A DNA stretch of 39,602 nucleotides from Candidatus Aminicenantes bacterium UBA876 (GTDB lineage: Bacteria; Acidobacteriota; Aminicenantia; UBA2199). Below the pieces are notes generated by a model, which was given only the letters and a program-made list of their open reading frames with translations, ran no database searches and was not told the origin of the DNA. A program made the translations under genes and the position numbers. The stretch covers positions 8,466-48,067 of the forward strand of contig DBFQ01000077.1 of the NCBI GenBank assembly GCA_002294665.1, read 5' to 3'. Positions 1 through 8,411 of this stretch are shown in pieces (position 1 is the first letter of the stretch; each line of letters begins with the position of its first letter).

Positions 1-16
1 AGTTGGGGAGTTGGGG
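1..16. repeat. Octamer tandem repeat, left copy (cut by window edge)
   Basis: Two perfect units of the octamer AGTTGGGG, followed by a degenerate AAGTAAGG. The same unit family (AGTTGGRR) recurs at 3553-3592 and 38880-38935. The array may extend beyond the left edge. The rest of 1-136 shows no gene. Confidence 0.7.
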
Positions 17-136
17 AAGTAAGGTGAATTCAAATCCCAAGTCCCGAACAAAAGCAACATCGTCCCAGACCCCTCGCCGTCAGCCAAGCTTCTTTTCCTT
101 CTTGCCCTGTGCGCCTGCCGCTGGACCAGGGCGGAC

Positions 137-165
137 TTGATTCCCGAGATCCCTTGCCGTATAGT
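137..165 (+). promoter_or_regulatory. Sigma70-type promoter of the first methyltransferase
   Basis: TTGATT at 137-142, 17-bp spacer, TATAGT at 160-165. The ATG at 172 follows the -10 box by only 6 nt, so the transcript would start at or next to the start codon (leaderless). This is the reason for preferring ATG 172 over the in-frame GTG at 109. Confidence 0.6.
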
Positions 166-171
166 TTTCAG

Positions 172-978
172 ATGGAACCCTGGCAGCTTCGGCTCTACCG
201 CCACAGCCTGATGAAGAAAGACAAGGTCCGCCTGGTATCGCGGTTGGTCGGATTCACAAACCGGCGGATCTTTGATCTCGGCTGCTCCAACGGCGCGGTC
301 TCACATTTTCTGAAACAGCAGGGCGGAGAGTGGGTACACGCCGACCTGGAGCTGGACAACCTGCTGACCGCGCGCACCGTTCTGGGGAAAAACCTCTTTC
401 AGATGGGCGAGTCCCACCTCCCCATCGGAAATGAGCGCATCGACCTGGTGATGGCCATGGACATCCTGGAACACCTCGAACGCGACCGGGAAATGGTGGA
501 GGAAATTTTCCGCATCCTGCGCCCCGGCGGCGAGGTCGTGGTCTCCACGCCGATCAGCGGGAGATTTTTTTTGATCAATTGGTTGAAACGCCGGGCCGGA
601 ATGGGCCCGGAAATCTACGGGCACGTGCGTGAAGGATATTCCCTCAAGGAACTGCGCTGGATGCTGGAGGCGGCCGGATTCACCGTCACCCGGGCCACCA
701 CTTACGCCAAGTTTTTTACCGAGCTCTTCGAGTTCCTGCTCAACGTGGCCTTTACCCGGCTGAACCACGTCAAACGCAGCCGCCTGCGTTCCGGCGCCAT
801 CTCGCCTTCCTCGGCCACGGACCTGGACAACCACGGCCGTCTGTACCGCCTTTACACCGGATGGATTTACCCGCTGGTGCGAATGATCACCCGGCTGGAC
901 GCATTGCTGCCTTTCAAAACCGGATACGCCACCCTGGTGATCGCGCGCAAGCCGGGGCCTGATCCTGGCAAAGCATAA
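172..978 (+). CDS. Class I SAM-dependent methyltransferase
   Basis: A 268-aa methyltransferase of the Methyltransf_11/23 type. Motif I is visible as DLGCSNG at residues 35-41. The acidic post-I strand (HADLE) and the motif DILEHL followed by LRPGG are typical of the fold. The second half is longer than the catalytic core and hydrophobic in places, which may hold the enzyme near the membrane or its acceptor. The start at ATG 172 is chosen because a good promoter ends 6 nt before it; a GTG at 109 would add 21 residues but would put the promoter inside the gene. It is followed after 19 bp by the SGNH-propeller gene, probably one transcript. The substrate is unknown; a sugar or lipid-linked glycan is inferred from the neighbours. 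Confidence 0.85.
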   Translation: MEPWQLRLYRHSLMKKDKVRLVSRLVGFTNRRIFDLGCSNGAVSHFLKQQGGEWVHADLELDNLLTARTVLGKNLFQMGESHLPIGNERIDLVMAMDILEHLERDREMVEEIFRILRPGGEVVVSTPISGRFFLINWLKRRAGMGPEIYGHVREGYSLKELRWMLEAAGFTVTRATTYAKFFTELFEFLLNVAFTRLNHVKRSRLRSGAISPSSATDLDNHGRLYRLYTGWIYPLVRMITRLDALLPFKTGYATLVIARKPGPDPGKA

Positions 979-997
979 CCCTTCATGTTATCCTTAT

Positions 998-2539
998 ATG
1001 CCGATGAAATTCAGAAAACCCCTGGTCTTGGTTATTTTCCTGCTGATCGTGCTGTCGGCCGGAGGCTGGCTGGGATACCGGCTGATCCGCCCGGCGGCGG
1101 CTCCGATCCGTATTTTGTGCATGGGAGACAGCATCACTTCCAGCCATTACGGGGATTACACCATTGAAATGGCCGGGCGTTTCAACGCAAGCAGGATTCC
1201 GGTCGAAGTCGCAACCGCTGCCCGGCCCGGGAACACTTCGCAAGAGTATCTGCGCTGGATGCGACAGGCGCGCCCGCTGGAACACGCCAATCCTCATCTG
1301 GTATTGCTGATGCTGGGCACAAACGATGTACGCAGTGACGGTGACCACACGCCCACGCCGCGTTTCCTGCGGAACATGCGCCGGATCCTGGAGCTCATCG
1401 CCGCCCACCGCAACCCCGACACCACGATCCCGGCGGTGATCCTGGCCACCATCCCCCCCATTTCATCCGGCCAATTGGAACTCTTCGACCAAGACTCGCG
1501 GCGACGCGTGGAAGAAGAAATCAACCCCGCCATTCGACAACTGGCGCGGCAACACCACCTTCAACTGGCGGATGTCCACGGTTTTTTCCGCCGGCGGATC
1601 GAACTGATGGACGGGGTCCATCCTTCACCGCAGGGATATCGCGCCCTGGGCGGCTTTCTTTTCCAGGCCGCATCCGCTTTCTTACACGGAAAAGAAAACC
1701 CCGCTGAAACCGAACGCCTGCCCGAACACATGCCGGGCGCGATCGCGTTCGAATCGAATCGCCACGGCAATTTCGACATCTTTATCCTCGACGCAAACGG
1801 CGTAACCCGCCTGACCCGGTCGCCGGCCCGGGACGGGTACCCCGCCTTTTCTCCCCGTTTTGACCGTATCGCGTTCGAGTCGGATCGTTCCGGTCGCTTC
1901 GAGATTCATACCATCGACCGTTCAGGACAAGTGGAAAGACTGTTCCGTTCTCCTTCCCAGGACCATTCCCCCTGTTGGACCGCGGACGGAAAGTACATCT
2001 ATTTTGACCGCCTGGTGGATGGCAAAGAACAGGTCTTTCGATTTGACCCGGCGCGGGATGAAGTGGAAGCCGTCACCCGGAGAAATCGGCGCACCGCCCT
2101 GCCGGCGGTATCACCGGATGGATCAACCCTGCTGGCGACGGGTCACCGCCTGATGGGCTGGAACCTTGTCCGCATCGACCTCATGGATGGAAATGAATCG
2201 CTTTTCACGCCGGAATACGGCGGCTGCCGCGCCAAGTATTCCCACTCCGGAAAACAGGTTGCCTTTGTGTCCCATAAATTCGATCAGCGCGGAGACATCA
2301 TCCTGACCCCGGCGACCGTTTTTTCACCCACCAGGCTGACTCTGGATGGGAAACGTCACGATTACTATCCCGCCTTCTCCCCGGACGACCGCTTCATCGT
2401 GTACGCTTCCGGCCCGCAATTGCGGGACGGCAACTACGACCTCTGCGTAATTGAGATCGCCTCGCGCCGCACCTGGACCATTACCAGCCACCCGGCAACC
2501 GATTACAAGCCGGCCTGGGGCGAATGGAAAAGCCGGTGA
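998..2539 (+). CDS. SGNH/GDSL hydrolase fused to a TolB-like beta-propeller
   Basis: A 513-aa protein with an N-terminal membrane anchor or uncleaved signal (residues about 7-27). An SGNH hydrolase domain follows: block I GDSIT with nucleophile Ser45, a GTND oxyanion block, and DGVHP with catalytic Asp205 and His208. From about residue 240 to the end there are six PD40-type repeats, each with an IAFESNR-like strand then a D-x-D/E-I strand, as in the six-bladed TolB propeller. The family removes acyl groups (often O-acetyl) from glycans or lipids; here it would act outside the inner membrane. The propeller could bind the polymer or a partner. It lies between a methyltransferase and a flippase-like gene, whose start overlaps its last 16 bp. 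Substrate unknown. Confidence 0.85.
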   Translation: MPMKFRKPLVLVIFLLIVLSAGGWLGYRLIRPAAAPIRILCMGDSITSSHYGDYTIEMAGRFNASRIPVEVATAARPGNTSQEYLRWMRQARPLEHANPHLVLLMLGTNDVRSDGDHTPTPRFLRNMRRILELIAAHRNPDTTIPAVILATIPPISSGQLELFDQDSRRRVEEEINPAIRQLARQHHLQLADVHGFFRRRIELMDGVHPSPQGYRALGGFLFQAASAFLHGKENPAETERLPEHMPGAIAFESNRHGNFDIFILDANGVTRLTRSPARDGYPAFSPRFDRIAFESDRSGRFEIHTIDRSGQVERLFRSPSQDHSPCWTADGKYIYFDRLVDGKEQVFRFDPARDEVEAVTRRNRRTALPAVSPDGSTLLATGHRLMGWNLVRIDLMDGNESLFTPEYGGCRAKYSHSGKQVAFVSHKFDQRGDIILTPATVFSPTRLTLDGKRHDYYPAFSPDDRFIVYASGPQLRDGNYDLCVIEIASRRTWTITSHPATDYKPAWGEWKSR

Positions 2540-3516
2540 AACGCCTGCTGATCCGCGGGGTCATCCCGCTGGCAATCACGGCTCTGATCGCCTGGTTCTT
2601 TTTCCGCCACATCACCCTGACGGACATTCAAGCCGCTTTTGCACGCCTGCCGGCTGGAGCCGTACTGGGTTTTATTTCCCTCTGGCTGATCGGGACCTGG
2701 CTGCGTGCCGTCAAATACCGCATTCTGATTGCACGCAAGCTGGGTATGGGGGAGATGCTGCTCATCACCCTGGTGCGCAATTTCGCCGTGGACCTGCTCC
2801 CCGCGCGCACCGCTTCGCTGGCGTTTTACACGGCCCTTACCCGGCGGCGGGGGCTCTCGCTGGAAGAGGGCGGGGCCAGTTTCGTGATCTCGGTTTTCTA
2901 CGACGTGCTCGCGCTCTCGCTGATGCTGGGAGGGCTGGTCTTGTTTTTTCCGCCGCCGGGCGCGGTCCGGGGCTTCATCTTTACCGGCATGGGGGTTTTG
3001 TTTTTGCTCTCGCTGATCCTCATCATCACGCCAACCCCCATCTTGCGCCACCTGCTGCGCCGGCCATTCATCAAAGACCGGCCCCGGTTGCACAAGACCG
3101 TCCTCACCCTCTCCTCCTATCTGGACGCGCATACCGCTGCGCTTGAACGGCTGGAACTGCTGGCCTTGAGCCTGATCATCCGCCTGGCCAAGTACGTCTC
3201 GGTGTTTGTGCTTTTCACCGCCCTGGTTCCGGTCCAACGCGACATGGCCGGTTTTTCCCATTTTTCATTGGGATTGGCGGGAACAGAAATGTCCGCGCTG
3301 CTGCCCATCCAGGGAGCCGGTGGATTCGGCACCTGGGAAATGGCCTTTGAGCTGGTATTCCGCGGCATCGGATCTGCGCAAACCGACCTGCGCCTGACCG
3401 CACTGGTCATCCACATCACCACCCAGGCCTGGGAATACGCTCTCGGATTGCCGGCTTTCCTGGCGTTGTGGATCATGGGAAGGGCAAGGGCCAATAAGGA
3501 AAAGGCGCACGGCTGA
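2524..3516 (+). CDS. LPG_synthase_TM / UPF0104 flippase-like membrane protein
   Basis: A 330-aa polytopic protein with about eight to nine hydrophobic segments, of the family that includes the membrane half of MprF and AglD-related proteins. Recognisable family features are an N-terminal WLRAVKYRIL loop, the LLPARTASLAF segment, and the late LLPIQGAGGFGTWE motif. No soluble aminoacyltransferase domain is present. Members are thought to move or modify lipids or lipid-linked sugars at the inner membrane. The start overlaps the previous gene by 16 bp, indicating coupled translation. The 3' end faces a convergent radical SAM gene across an octamer-repeat spacer. The family call is solid; the transported lipid is unknown. 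Confidence 0.85.
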   Translation: MEKPVKRLLIRGVIPLAITALIAWFFFRHITLTDIQAAFARLPAGAVLGFISLWLIGTWLRAVKYRILIARKLGMGEMLLITLVRNFAVDLLPARTASLAFYTALTRRRGLSLEEGGASFVISVFYDVLALSLMLGGLVLFFPPPGAVRGFIFTGMGVLFLLSLILIITPTPILRHLLRRPFIKDRPRLHKTVLTLSSYLDAHTAALERLELLALSLIIRLAKYVSVFVLFTALVPVQRDMAGFSHFSLGLAGTEMSALLPIQGAGGFGTWEMAFELVFRGIGSAQTDLRLTALVIHITTQAWEYALGLPAFLALWIMGRARANKEKAHG

Positions 3517-3528
3517 CAGCGAGGGGCA

Positions 3529-3542
3529 AGGGGCGAACCCCT
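3529..3542 (+). other. Short hairpin after the flippase-like gene
   Basis: AGGGG, loop CGAA, CCCCT: five GC-rich base pairs closed by a tetraloop, 12 nt after the stop codon and directly before the octamer array. No U-tract follows, so it is not a textbook terminator. It could be part of the repeat element. Confidence 0.35.
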
Positions 3543-3552
3543 GTCACCTTCT

Positions 3553-3592
3553 CCCCAACTTTCCAACTCTCCAACTCTCCAACTTTCCAACT
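3553..3592. repeat. Octamer tandem repeat, five units
   Basis: Read on the minus strand this is five consecutive octamers of the consensus AGTTGGRR (two ending AA, two ending AG, one ending GG). It fills the space between two convergent genes. The frame shift of 8 bp per unit makes it open in several frames, giving spurious ESWKVGEL-like peptides; it is not a gene. Confidence 0.85.
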
Positions 3593-3597
3593 TTTAA

Positions 3598-4572
3598 CTA
3601 TGGCATCCGGTGAGTGAGGATCTGCTTGAGGTATTCCCGGGGAATCCCCAGGAAGGTGTCGCGCCACAGGCGGTCGCAATCCACGCAGGCGGGGAAGTCG
3701 CGATACCGGCCCTCGGTCAACCCCCGGCGCAAGCGTTGCATGGGTTCGTCGTTCCAGATTTCGCGCATGCTCTTGTCACGTACGTTTCCCACCACGTAGC
3801 GCGCGAAAAAGTCCTGGGAGCAGGGCGAGACATCGCCGTTCCACAGGATCAACATCGAGCTCCACAGGAAGGTACATGGCGCGTAACGCCGGCGGCGGTA
3901 ATGGGTTTTCAGGTAGCCGGCCCAGTTGTGCGGTTTCTTGATCACCAGTTCATCCAGCCCCAGCGCCTTGAACTCGCGCAGGAACCGGTGCTGTTTTTCT
4001 TTCGCCATCTGCGAATCATTGAACTCGATGACTTCGATGGCGACCCGCGGCGTACGGCTGCCCATTTCCCGGCGAATCCGCAACAGATTACGGATATTGT
4101 CGACAACCTGGTCAAAATTCGCGCCCACGCGATTCTTTTCATAATCCTGCTTGACAAAGCCGTCAAAAGAAAAAGAAAGGCGCTTCAGCCCCGATTTCAC
4201 CAGGCCGGCCGACATGACCGGGTCCAGTAAAACCCCGTTTGTATGCAACTTGGTGAAGCGGATGCGTTCGGAGGCGTAGCGGATCATCTCCACGGCATCC
4301 GGATGCAGCAATGACTCACCGCGGTGGTTCAGCGTCATATCAAATGCGAAGCCGCTGGCCTCGTCGATCACCTTGCGAAAGACATCCCACTCCATGGGGC
4401 CTTTCAGGCTTTCTTGCAGATCCTTGTTGGGGCAGAAACTGCAACGCAGGTTGCATCCGGCATGCAATTCCACCCAGAGCCGGAAAGGCATGGCCGTGGC
4501 CCGGATACGGCGCCGGCGAAAATTGCGCCAGATTTGAAACAGCCGCTTGTAGTACTCGATTTCGCTGGGCAT
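3598..4572 (-). CDS. Radical SAM enzyme with short SPASM/Twitch-type C-terminus
   Basis: A 324-aa protein. Cys40, Cys44 and Cys47 (GCNLRCSFC) form the SAM-binding [4Fe-4S] site. A second cysteine set, Cys233, Cys251, Cys296 and Cys299, in a context of WNGDVSPC and a xGNVRDKSxxEIW block, is the auxiliary-cluster SPASM signature. Family members modify peptides, sugars or cyclitols by radical chemistry. It is a single gene on the opposite strand within a glycan cluster, and no small precursor peptide is visible nearby, so a glycan or lipid-related substrate is more likely than a RiPP. The ATG at 4572 is preceded by an extended -10 box and no Shine-Dalgarno sequence. Confidence 0.85.
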   Translation of the reverse strand: MPSEIEYYKRLFQIWRNFRRRRIRATAMPFRLWVELHAGCNLRCSFCPNKDLQESLKGPMEWDVFRKVIDEASGFAFDMTLNHRGESLLHPDAVEMIRYASERIRFTKLHTNGVLLDPVMSAGLVKSGLKRLSFSFDGFVKQDYEKNRVGANFDQVVDNIRNLLRIRREMGSRTPRVAIEVIEFNDSQMAKEKQHRFLREFKALGLDELVIKKPHNWAGYLKTHYRRRRYAPCTFLWSSMLILWNGDVSPCSQDFFARYVVGNVRDKSMREIWNDEPMQRLRRGLTEGRYRDFPACVDCDRLWRDTFLGIPREYLKQILTHRMP

Positions 4573-4580
4573 GGTGGACC

Positions 4581-4589
4581 ATTATAGCA
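4581..4589 (-). promoter_or_regulatory. Extended -10 promoter of the SPASM gene
   Basis: On the minus strand TGCTATAAT is an extended -10 with a perfect TATAAT hexamer, 8 nt before the ATG at 4572. No convincing -35 box lies 17 bp upstream. The spacing leaves essentially no 5' leader. Confidence 0.5.
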
Positions 4590-4624
4590 CATCTTTTGCG
4601 CGCCGCGCCGAGGGGAAAAGCAAA

Positions 4625-4653
4625 TTGACATGGCGACGCCTTTTTCTTATACT
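4625..4653 (+). promoter_or_regulatory. Sigma70 promoter of the 4680-8348 glycan operon
   Basis: TTGACA at 4625-4630, 17-bp spacer, TATACT at 4648-4653: near consensus. Transcription would start about 4660, followed by the GGAGG at 4670-4674 and ATG 4680. It sits back to back with the radical SAM promoter. Confidence 0.8.
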
Positions 4654-4679
4654 TGCCTTTTCCACCGGCGGAGGCGGAC

Positions 4680-5444
4680 ATGAAGAAAGAAAACGTACGG
4701 GATTTCTACGATGTGGTCTGGACCGAATACGTACCGGAATTTGAAGAAAGCAAACGTCACCTGGAATTGTTTTTCTCTGCCGGCGAAATCAGGGATAAAG
4801 AAGTCCTGGATTGCGGCTGCGGCACCGGCATATTCACCAACATTTTCGCCTCCATGGGCGCCCGCAGCGTGACCGGCCTGGACATTTCTCCCGGCAGCCT
4901 GGGCACGGGCCGCAAGATTCAGTCCGACCTGGGCCTGAAAAACATTACCTTTGTGGAGGGTGACATGCTGTCGCTCCCCTGGGAAAACGCCGCTTTCGAT
5001 ATTGTCTGGGCCTGGGGCAGCGCCCACCACACGGAAGACCCCGACCGGGCTTTACATGAAATCGAACGCGTGTTGCGCCCCGGAGGCAGCCTGCTGCTGG
5101 CTTTGTACAAGAAAACGCGGTTGACATGGATCCACGAAATCATCCGTAAAACCCTGATTCGAACCCCCAAGTCCTGGTGGCTGCCCCTGGCCCGGATCAT
5201 GGCGTTCCTGCTCTGGCCGGTGGTCAAGATCCGCGAGCTTTTCCGCAAGAAAGCCCGCGGTGGAGAATCATTGTCCGAGTTGATCCTCGACTGGTATTTC
5301 GTTCCCATCCGCCATTACTACAAACCCGCCACCATTCGGGAATTCCTGGAATCGCGGGGCTACTCCATCGAAAAATATCATCCGGGAAGCGGACGCTTTG
5401 AAAGCGCTTCCAATTTTATTTTCAAGGCCCGTAAACCCATCTGA
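4680..5444 (+). CDS. UbiE-like SAM-dependent methyltransferase
   Basis: A 254-aa class I methyltransferase. Motif I DCGCGTG is at residues 44-50, the acidic GLDIS at 66-70, and the FDIVWAWGSAHH and LRPGGSLLLALY segments match the Methyltransf_11 core. A basic amphipathic stretch (about residues 140-190, RKTLIRTPKSWW onward) is inserted before the C-terminal strand and may contact membrane or lipid. The ATG at 4680 has GGAGG five nt upstream and lies about 20 nt after a strong promoter, so an upstream in-frame TTG inside the -10 box is excluded. It is the first gene of an operon with an epimerase (4-nt gap) and a membrane glycosyltransferase. Methylation of a glycan or lipid carrier is inferred. 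Confidence 0.85.
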   Translation: MKKENVRDFYDVVWTEYVPEFEESKRHLELFFSAGEIRDKEVLDCGCGTGIFTNIFASMGARSVTGLDISPGSLGTGRKIQSDLGLKNITFVEGDMLSLPWENAAFDIVWAWGSAHHTEDPDRALHEIERVLRPGGSLLLALYKKTRLTWIHEIIRKTLIRTPKSWWLPLARIMAFLLWPVVKIRELFRKKARGGESLSELILDWYFVPIRHYYKPATIREFLESRGYSIEKYHPGSGRFESASNFIFKARKPI

Positions 5445-5448
5445 ACCC

Positions 5449-6318
5449 ATGCGGATCGGCATCCTCGGGTTGCACGGCATGATTGGAACCGGTTTGGCCG
5501 CCGCTCTTTCCGCCCGCGGTCACCAGATCGTGGGGACGTCAAGAGCAAGGGAGGCAACCCCCGAACTCAGGCCGCTGCTGGCTGACTACCATTCCCTGAA
5601 ACTGGGGGAGCCGGCCGACCCGGCCTGGTTCCGCAATTGTGACGCCGTATTGTACCTGGCTCACGATTTCTCGCACGGAGCGAACGAGCGCAACATCTCG
5701 GGAACCCGCGATTGGTACGCAAGCATCGCCGCCGCCGGGGTCCCGCGTCATCTTTTTTATTCCAGTTATTCCGCCAAAGCCGGAAGCCGATCCGCGTATG
5801 GAGCCGTGAAATTCACGTTGGAATCCTTTTTCCTGTCTCAACAGCAATGGATTCTGCGCCCCGGGCTGGTGACAGGAAAGCGGGGATTGTTTGCGTTCAT
5901 GGCCGGGATGGTTCGACGGCTGCCGATCCTGCCCGTGCCGGACGGAGGGCGAGACCCGCTGGTACTGGTTTCCCTGGACAGCGTCTGCCTGGCCACGGAA
6001 CGAATTCTGCGCGGGCAAGCACCCGGAGAATGGAATCTGCATCGGCCGGAAATGGAATCGATGCGCGAAGTATTGCAGATCATGCGCCGGGTGTGGCAAC
6101 GACGCAACATCCTGCTTCCGTTCCCAACATGGATCCCGCTGGGACTGCTCAGGCTGACCGAGTTCCTGGGGATCCACCTTGCCGTCAGCGCGGACAGCCT
6201 GGCCGCGCTGAGGGAAAACCGCAAAATCCGCCGACCATCCCACCTTCCCCTGTTGAAAATCGTGGATCCGCCCCTGGAAGAACAGATCCGCCGCCTGGCG
6301 GAGGAGGCATCACCATGA
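5449..6318 (+). CDS. NAD-dependent epimerase/dehydratase (extended SDR)
   Basis: A 289-aa extended short-chain dehydrogenase/reductase. The Rossmann glycine motif GLHGMIG lies at residues 7-13. The catalytic Tyr-xxx-Lys pair is YGAVK at 117-121, preceded by the SSYSAK strand that supplies the catalytic Ser. Such enzymes epimerise, dehydrate or reduce nucleotide sugars, or act on related substrates. The start at ATG 5449 begins exactly at the glycine-rich strand and lies 4 nt after the previous stop, so translation is probably coupled. The stop overlaps the next start by 4 bp (ATGA). The acidic residue after strand 2 is replaced by a TSRARE stretch, so NADP preference is possible. Confidence 0.85.
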   Translation: MRIGILGLHGMIGTGLAAALSARGHQIVGTSRAREATPELRPLLADYHSLKLGEPADPAWFRNCDAVLYLAHDFSHGANERNISGTRDWYASIAAAGVPRHLFYSSYSAKAGSRSAYGAVKFTLESFFLSQQQWILRPGLVTGKRGLFAFMAGMVRRLPILPVPDGGRDPLVLVSLDSVCLATERILRGQAPGEWNLHRPEMESMREVLQIMRRVWQRRNILLPFPTWIPLGLLRLTEFLGIHLAVSADSLAALRENRKIRRPSHLPLLKIVDPPLEEQIRRLAEEASP

Positions 6319-8348
6319 ACCGGCGACTCCCGCTTTCCGGATCGCATCCACGGATAGCGCCGATACTGCTGATCATCCTGGCGCTGGGGATTCTGCTGCG
6401 AATCCTCTTCCCCCTTGCGGATCCACCCCGCAACCTCACCATCAGCGGCGCTCCGGTCGGTGACCCCGGCCAGCACAGCTACGGAGCGCGCAATTGTATC
6501 CTGTTCGGGCAATGGTCATTTGACGAATGGAAACCCCACTTGGGTTCACCATTGATCTCCATGGGGCTGAACTGGCTGACATTCCGGATTTTCGGCGTCG
6601 GGTTTGCCGCGCATAAAAGCATCCCCATTTTTTTTTCCATCCTAACCCTGCTGGCTTTCCTGCTGCTCGTGTATCGCCGCCTGCCCGCAAGGGCCATGAG
6701 CGCCGCCGTCCTGTTCGCCGCCTGCAGTTTCCCGCTGCTCATGTACGCCCACGTGGGCAATCGCTATATGCCCATGATCTTTTTTTTTCTGCTCAGCATG
6801 CATTTCTTTATCCGCGGCGCGGAAACCGGACGCTCCGGAAAAATGGCTCTCGCAGCCATTTTCTTTCTATTAAGTTACGCCTCCCAGAACCACATCTTGT
6901 ATATGGCAGGCGTCCTTGTTTGTGTCAGTGGATTCTGGCTGTTGCGAGGCCGACTGAAATTGGCAGCGATTCTTACATTCTGGGGAATTTTCTCGGCCGG
7001 AATGACCGCCTGGTACCTGATTATCTTTCTTCCCAACCGGGATTTTTTTGCCAGTTTCGTGGGTCACAACCGCTTAGTCCGTTACATCCAGGATCTTCCC
7101 CATCTGCTTTCCAACATCCGACTCAATCCCTTTGCTCTGCAATTTCGCAATGACGCACCGGTCCTTTTCCTGGCTACTCTGGGCGTTGGTATCGCCGCAG
7201 CGTTTTGGATCAGGAAAAGCCGGCTTTCCCCACTGATGGAAGTCGCGCTAATATGGCTGGTCCTGGCGGCCGGATTTCACTCCATCTGGAGTTATCGTCC
7301 CACACGATTCTACCTGGTGATCCTTTTCCCCGTTGCCGTGATCGCCGCCTGGCTCCTGGAGAAACTGGTTGAGAGAAAACGCGCCGGACCCACGCCTGCC
7401 GAACTGGCAATCGCCTGTTTCGCCATGGCTATCGCACTGCTGGTAAGCGGCGGCGTGGTGTATGTGCGTTATGCCCTGCAGCGCGTTCATCAGCAGCCAC
7501 TGATGCTGATTGCATACGCATCGGTATTGATGCTGACTGGCGTATTGCTGTGGGCCCCCAAAAAATGGCGGGAATGGGCCCGGGCCGCATTTCTTGCGCT
7601 TGCGGTCACGGTCAACACCGTCACCTACATCCAATGGGCTTTGCAGCGCGAATACCGAATAATCGAAACCGCGGATGTGTTGACCCGGGCTCTGCCGCCA
7701 ACCCGCATCGCCGGGAACTGGGCCTCCATCCTGTCGCTGGGCGGCCCCCATCAAACCCACCTGCTGTCCGGCGAAATGGGCATCAATTGGCACCCGGATT
7801 TCTTCTCCGCAAACCAGGTCGAATACTTACTGCTGACCAAGGGAGCGTTTGCAAACGAATACCGGGAATACATGCGCCTGTTTCCGCAACAAATGGCAAC
7901 CGCCAGGCTGATGGCCCGCTTTCCGATCTATTCCGCTGAAACTCAATTGTGGAAGCTTTGCAAATCCGGCAAAAAAGCGCCGGAACTCGAGATGGAATCC
8001 ATAACCCAACGCCCCGCCCGGGTTGCTTTCGATCCCCTGGCCTCTGCAAAAATGACACTTGCTCTGCCTGCCGGATCCCGGATCAAGCTGTCAATCCCAT
8101 GCGACTTTGTCACCCACACTTCAGCAATGCTGGAACTCCGGGCTCGGGGCAGATTCCATATGCATGTCGTACTCAATAATGAGGGATCCATACTGCGCCG
8201 CAATCTTTTAATCTGGAACAGCACCGAATTCGGTTCCCGTCGGGTGCTGAATCGGCCTATCCCCCGCAGTGCCACATTGGAATTTCAGATAGATGTAGGC
8301 CGCAGCATGGCCTATTTGGACCTTCTGCGTGTCATACAAATGAATTGA
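6315..8348 (+). CDS. GT39/PMT-like integral membrane glycosyltransferase
   Basis: A 677-aa protein with about 11-13 hydrophobic segments in residues 15-430, then a soluble, beta-rich C-terminal domain. The first large loop has the acidic GDPGQHSYGARN segment, matching the position of the catalytic Asp in PMT/ArnT-type enzymes, which move a sugar from a polyprenyl-phosphate donor to a periplasmic acceptor. The start at ATG 6315 overlaps the previous stop (ATGA) and has GGAGG at 6303-6307; the reading frame stays open far upstream but that part lies inside the epimerase gene. The donor could be made by the GT2 enzyme encoded next. Superfamily call good, acceptor unknown. Confidence 0.8.
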   Translation: MNRRLPLSGSHPRIAPILLIILALGILLRILFPLADPPRNLTISGAPVGDPGQHSYGARNCILFGQWSFDEWKPHLGSPLISMGLNWLTFRIFGVGFAAHKSIPIFFSILTLLAFLLLVYRRLPARAMSAAVLFAACSFPLLMYAHVGNRYMPMIFFFLLSMHFFIRGAETGRSGKMALAAIFFLLSYASQNHILYMAGVLVCVSGFWLLRGRLKLAAILTFWGIFSAGMTAWYLIIFLPNRDFFASFVGHNRLVRYIQDLPHLLSNIRLNPFALQFRNDAPVLFLATLGVGIAAAFWIRKSRLSPLMEVALIWLVLAAGFHSIWSYRPTRFYLVILFPVAVIAAWLLEKLVERKRAGPTPAELAIACFAMAIALLVSGGVVYVRYALQRVHQQPLMLIAYASVLMLTGVLLWAPKKWREWARAAFLALAVTVNTVTYIQWALQREYRIIETADVLTRALPPTRIAGNWASILSLGGPHQTHLLSGEMGINWHPDFFSANQVEYLLLTKGAFANEYREYMRLFPQQMATARLMARFPIYSAETQLWKLCKSGKKAPELEMESITQRPARVAFDPLASAKMTLALPAGSRIKLSIPCDFVTHTSAMLELRARGRFHMHVVLNNEGSILRRNLLIWNSTEFGSRRVLNRPIPRSATLEFQIDVGRSMAYLDLLRVIQMN

Positions 8349-8373
8349 CTCCCCAACCGGGATATATTATAGT
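8345..8373 (+). promoter_or_regulatory. Sigma70 promoter of the GT2/DUF2304 pair
   Basis: TTGACT at 8345-8350 (overlapping the stop of the preceding gene), 17-bp spacer, TATAGT at 8368-8373. It allows the pair to be expressed separately from the upstream operon, with a leader of about 30 nt. Confidence 0.7.
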
Positions 8374-8411
8374 CTGGACTACACCAACGATTCCGGAGAC
8401 ATTCGGAAATT

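Noticed and set aside
109-171. Upstream GTG start for the first methyltransferase
   Set aside because: It has no ribosome binding site, and the promoter at 137-165 would lie inside the gene; ATG 172 fits better.
3473-3679. Open frames across the octamer array encoding ESWKVGEL-type peptides
   Set aside because: The 8-bp period gives repeating peptides in all three frames; they overlap real genes and have no start signals.
5712-6314. Long upstream extension of the GT39-like gene
   Set aside because: The frame is open only because it overlaps the epimerase gene; the ATG at 6315 has a good Shine-Dalgarno sequence and an ATGA coupling.
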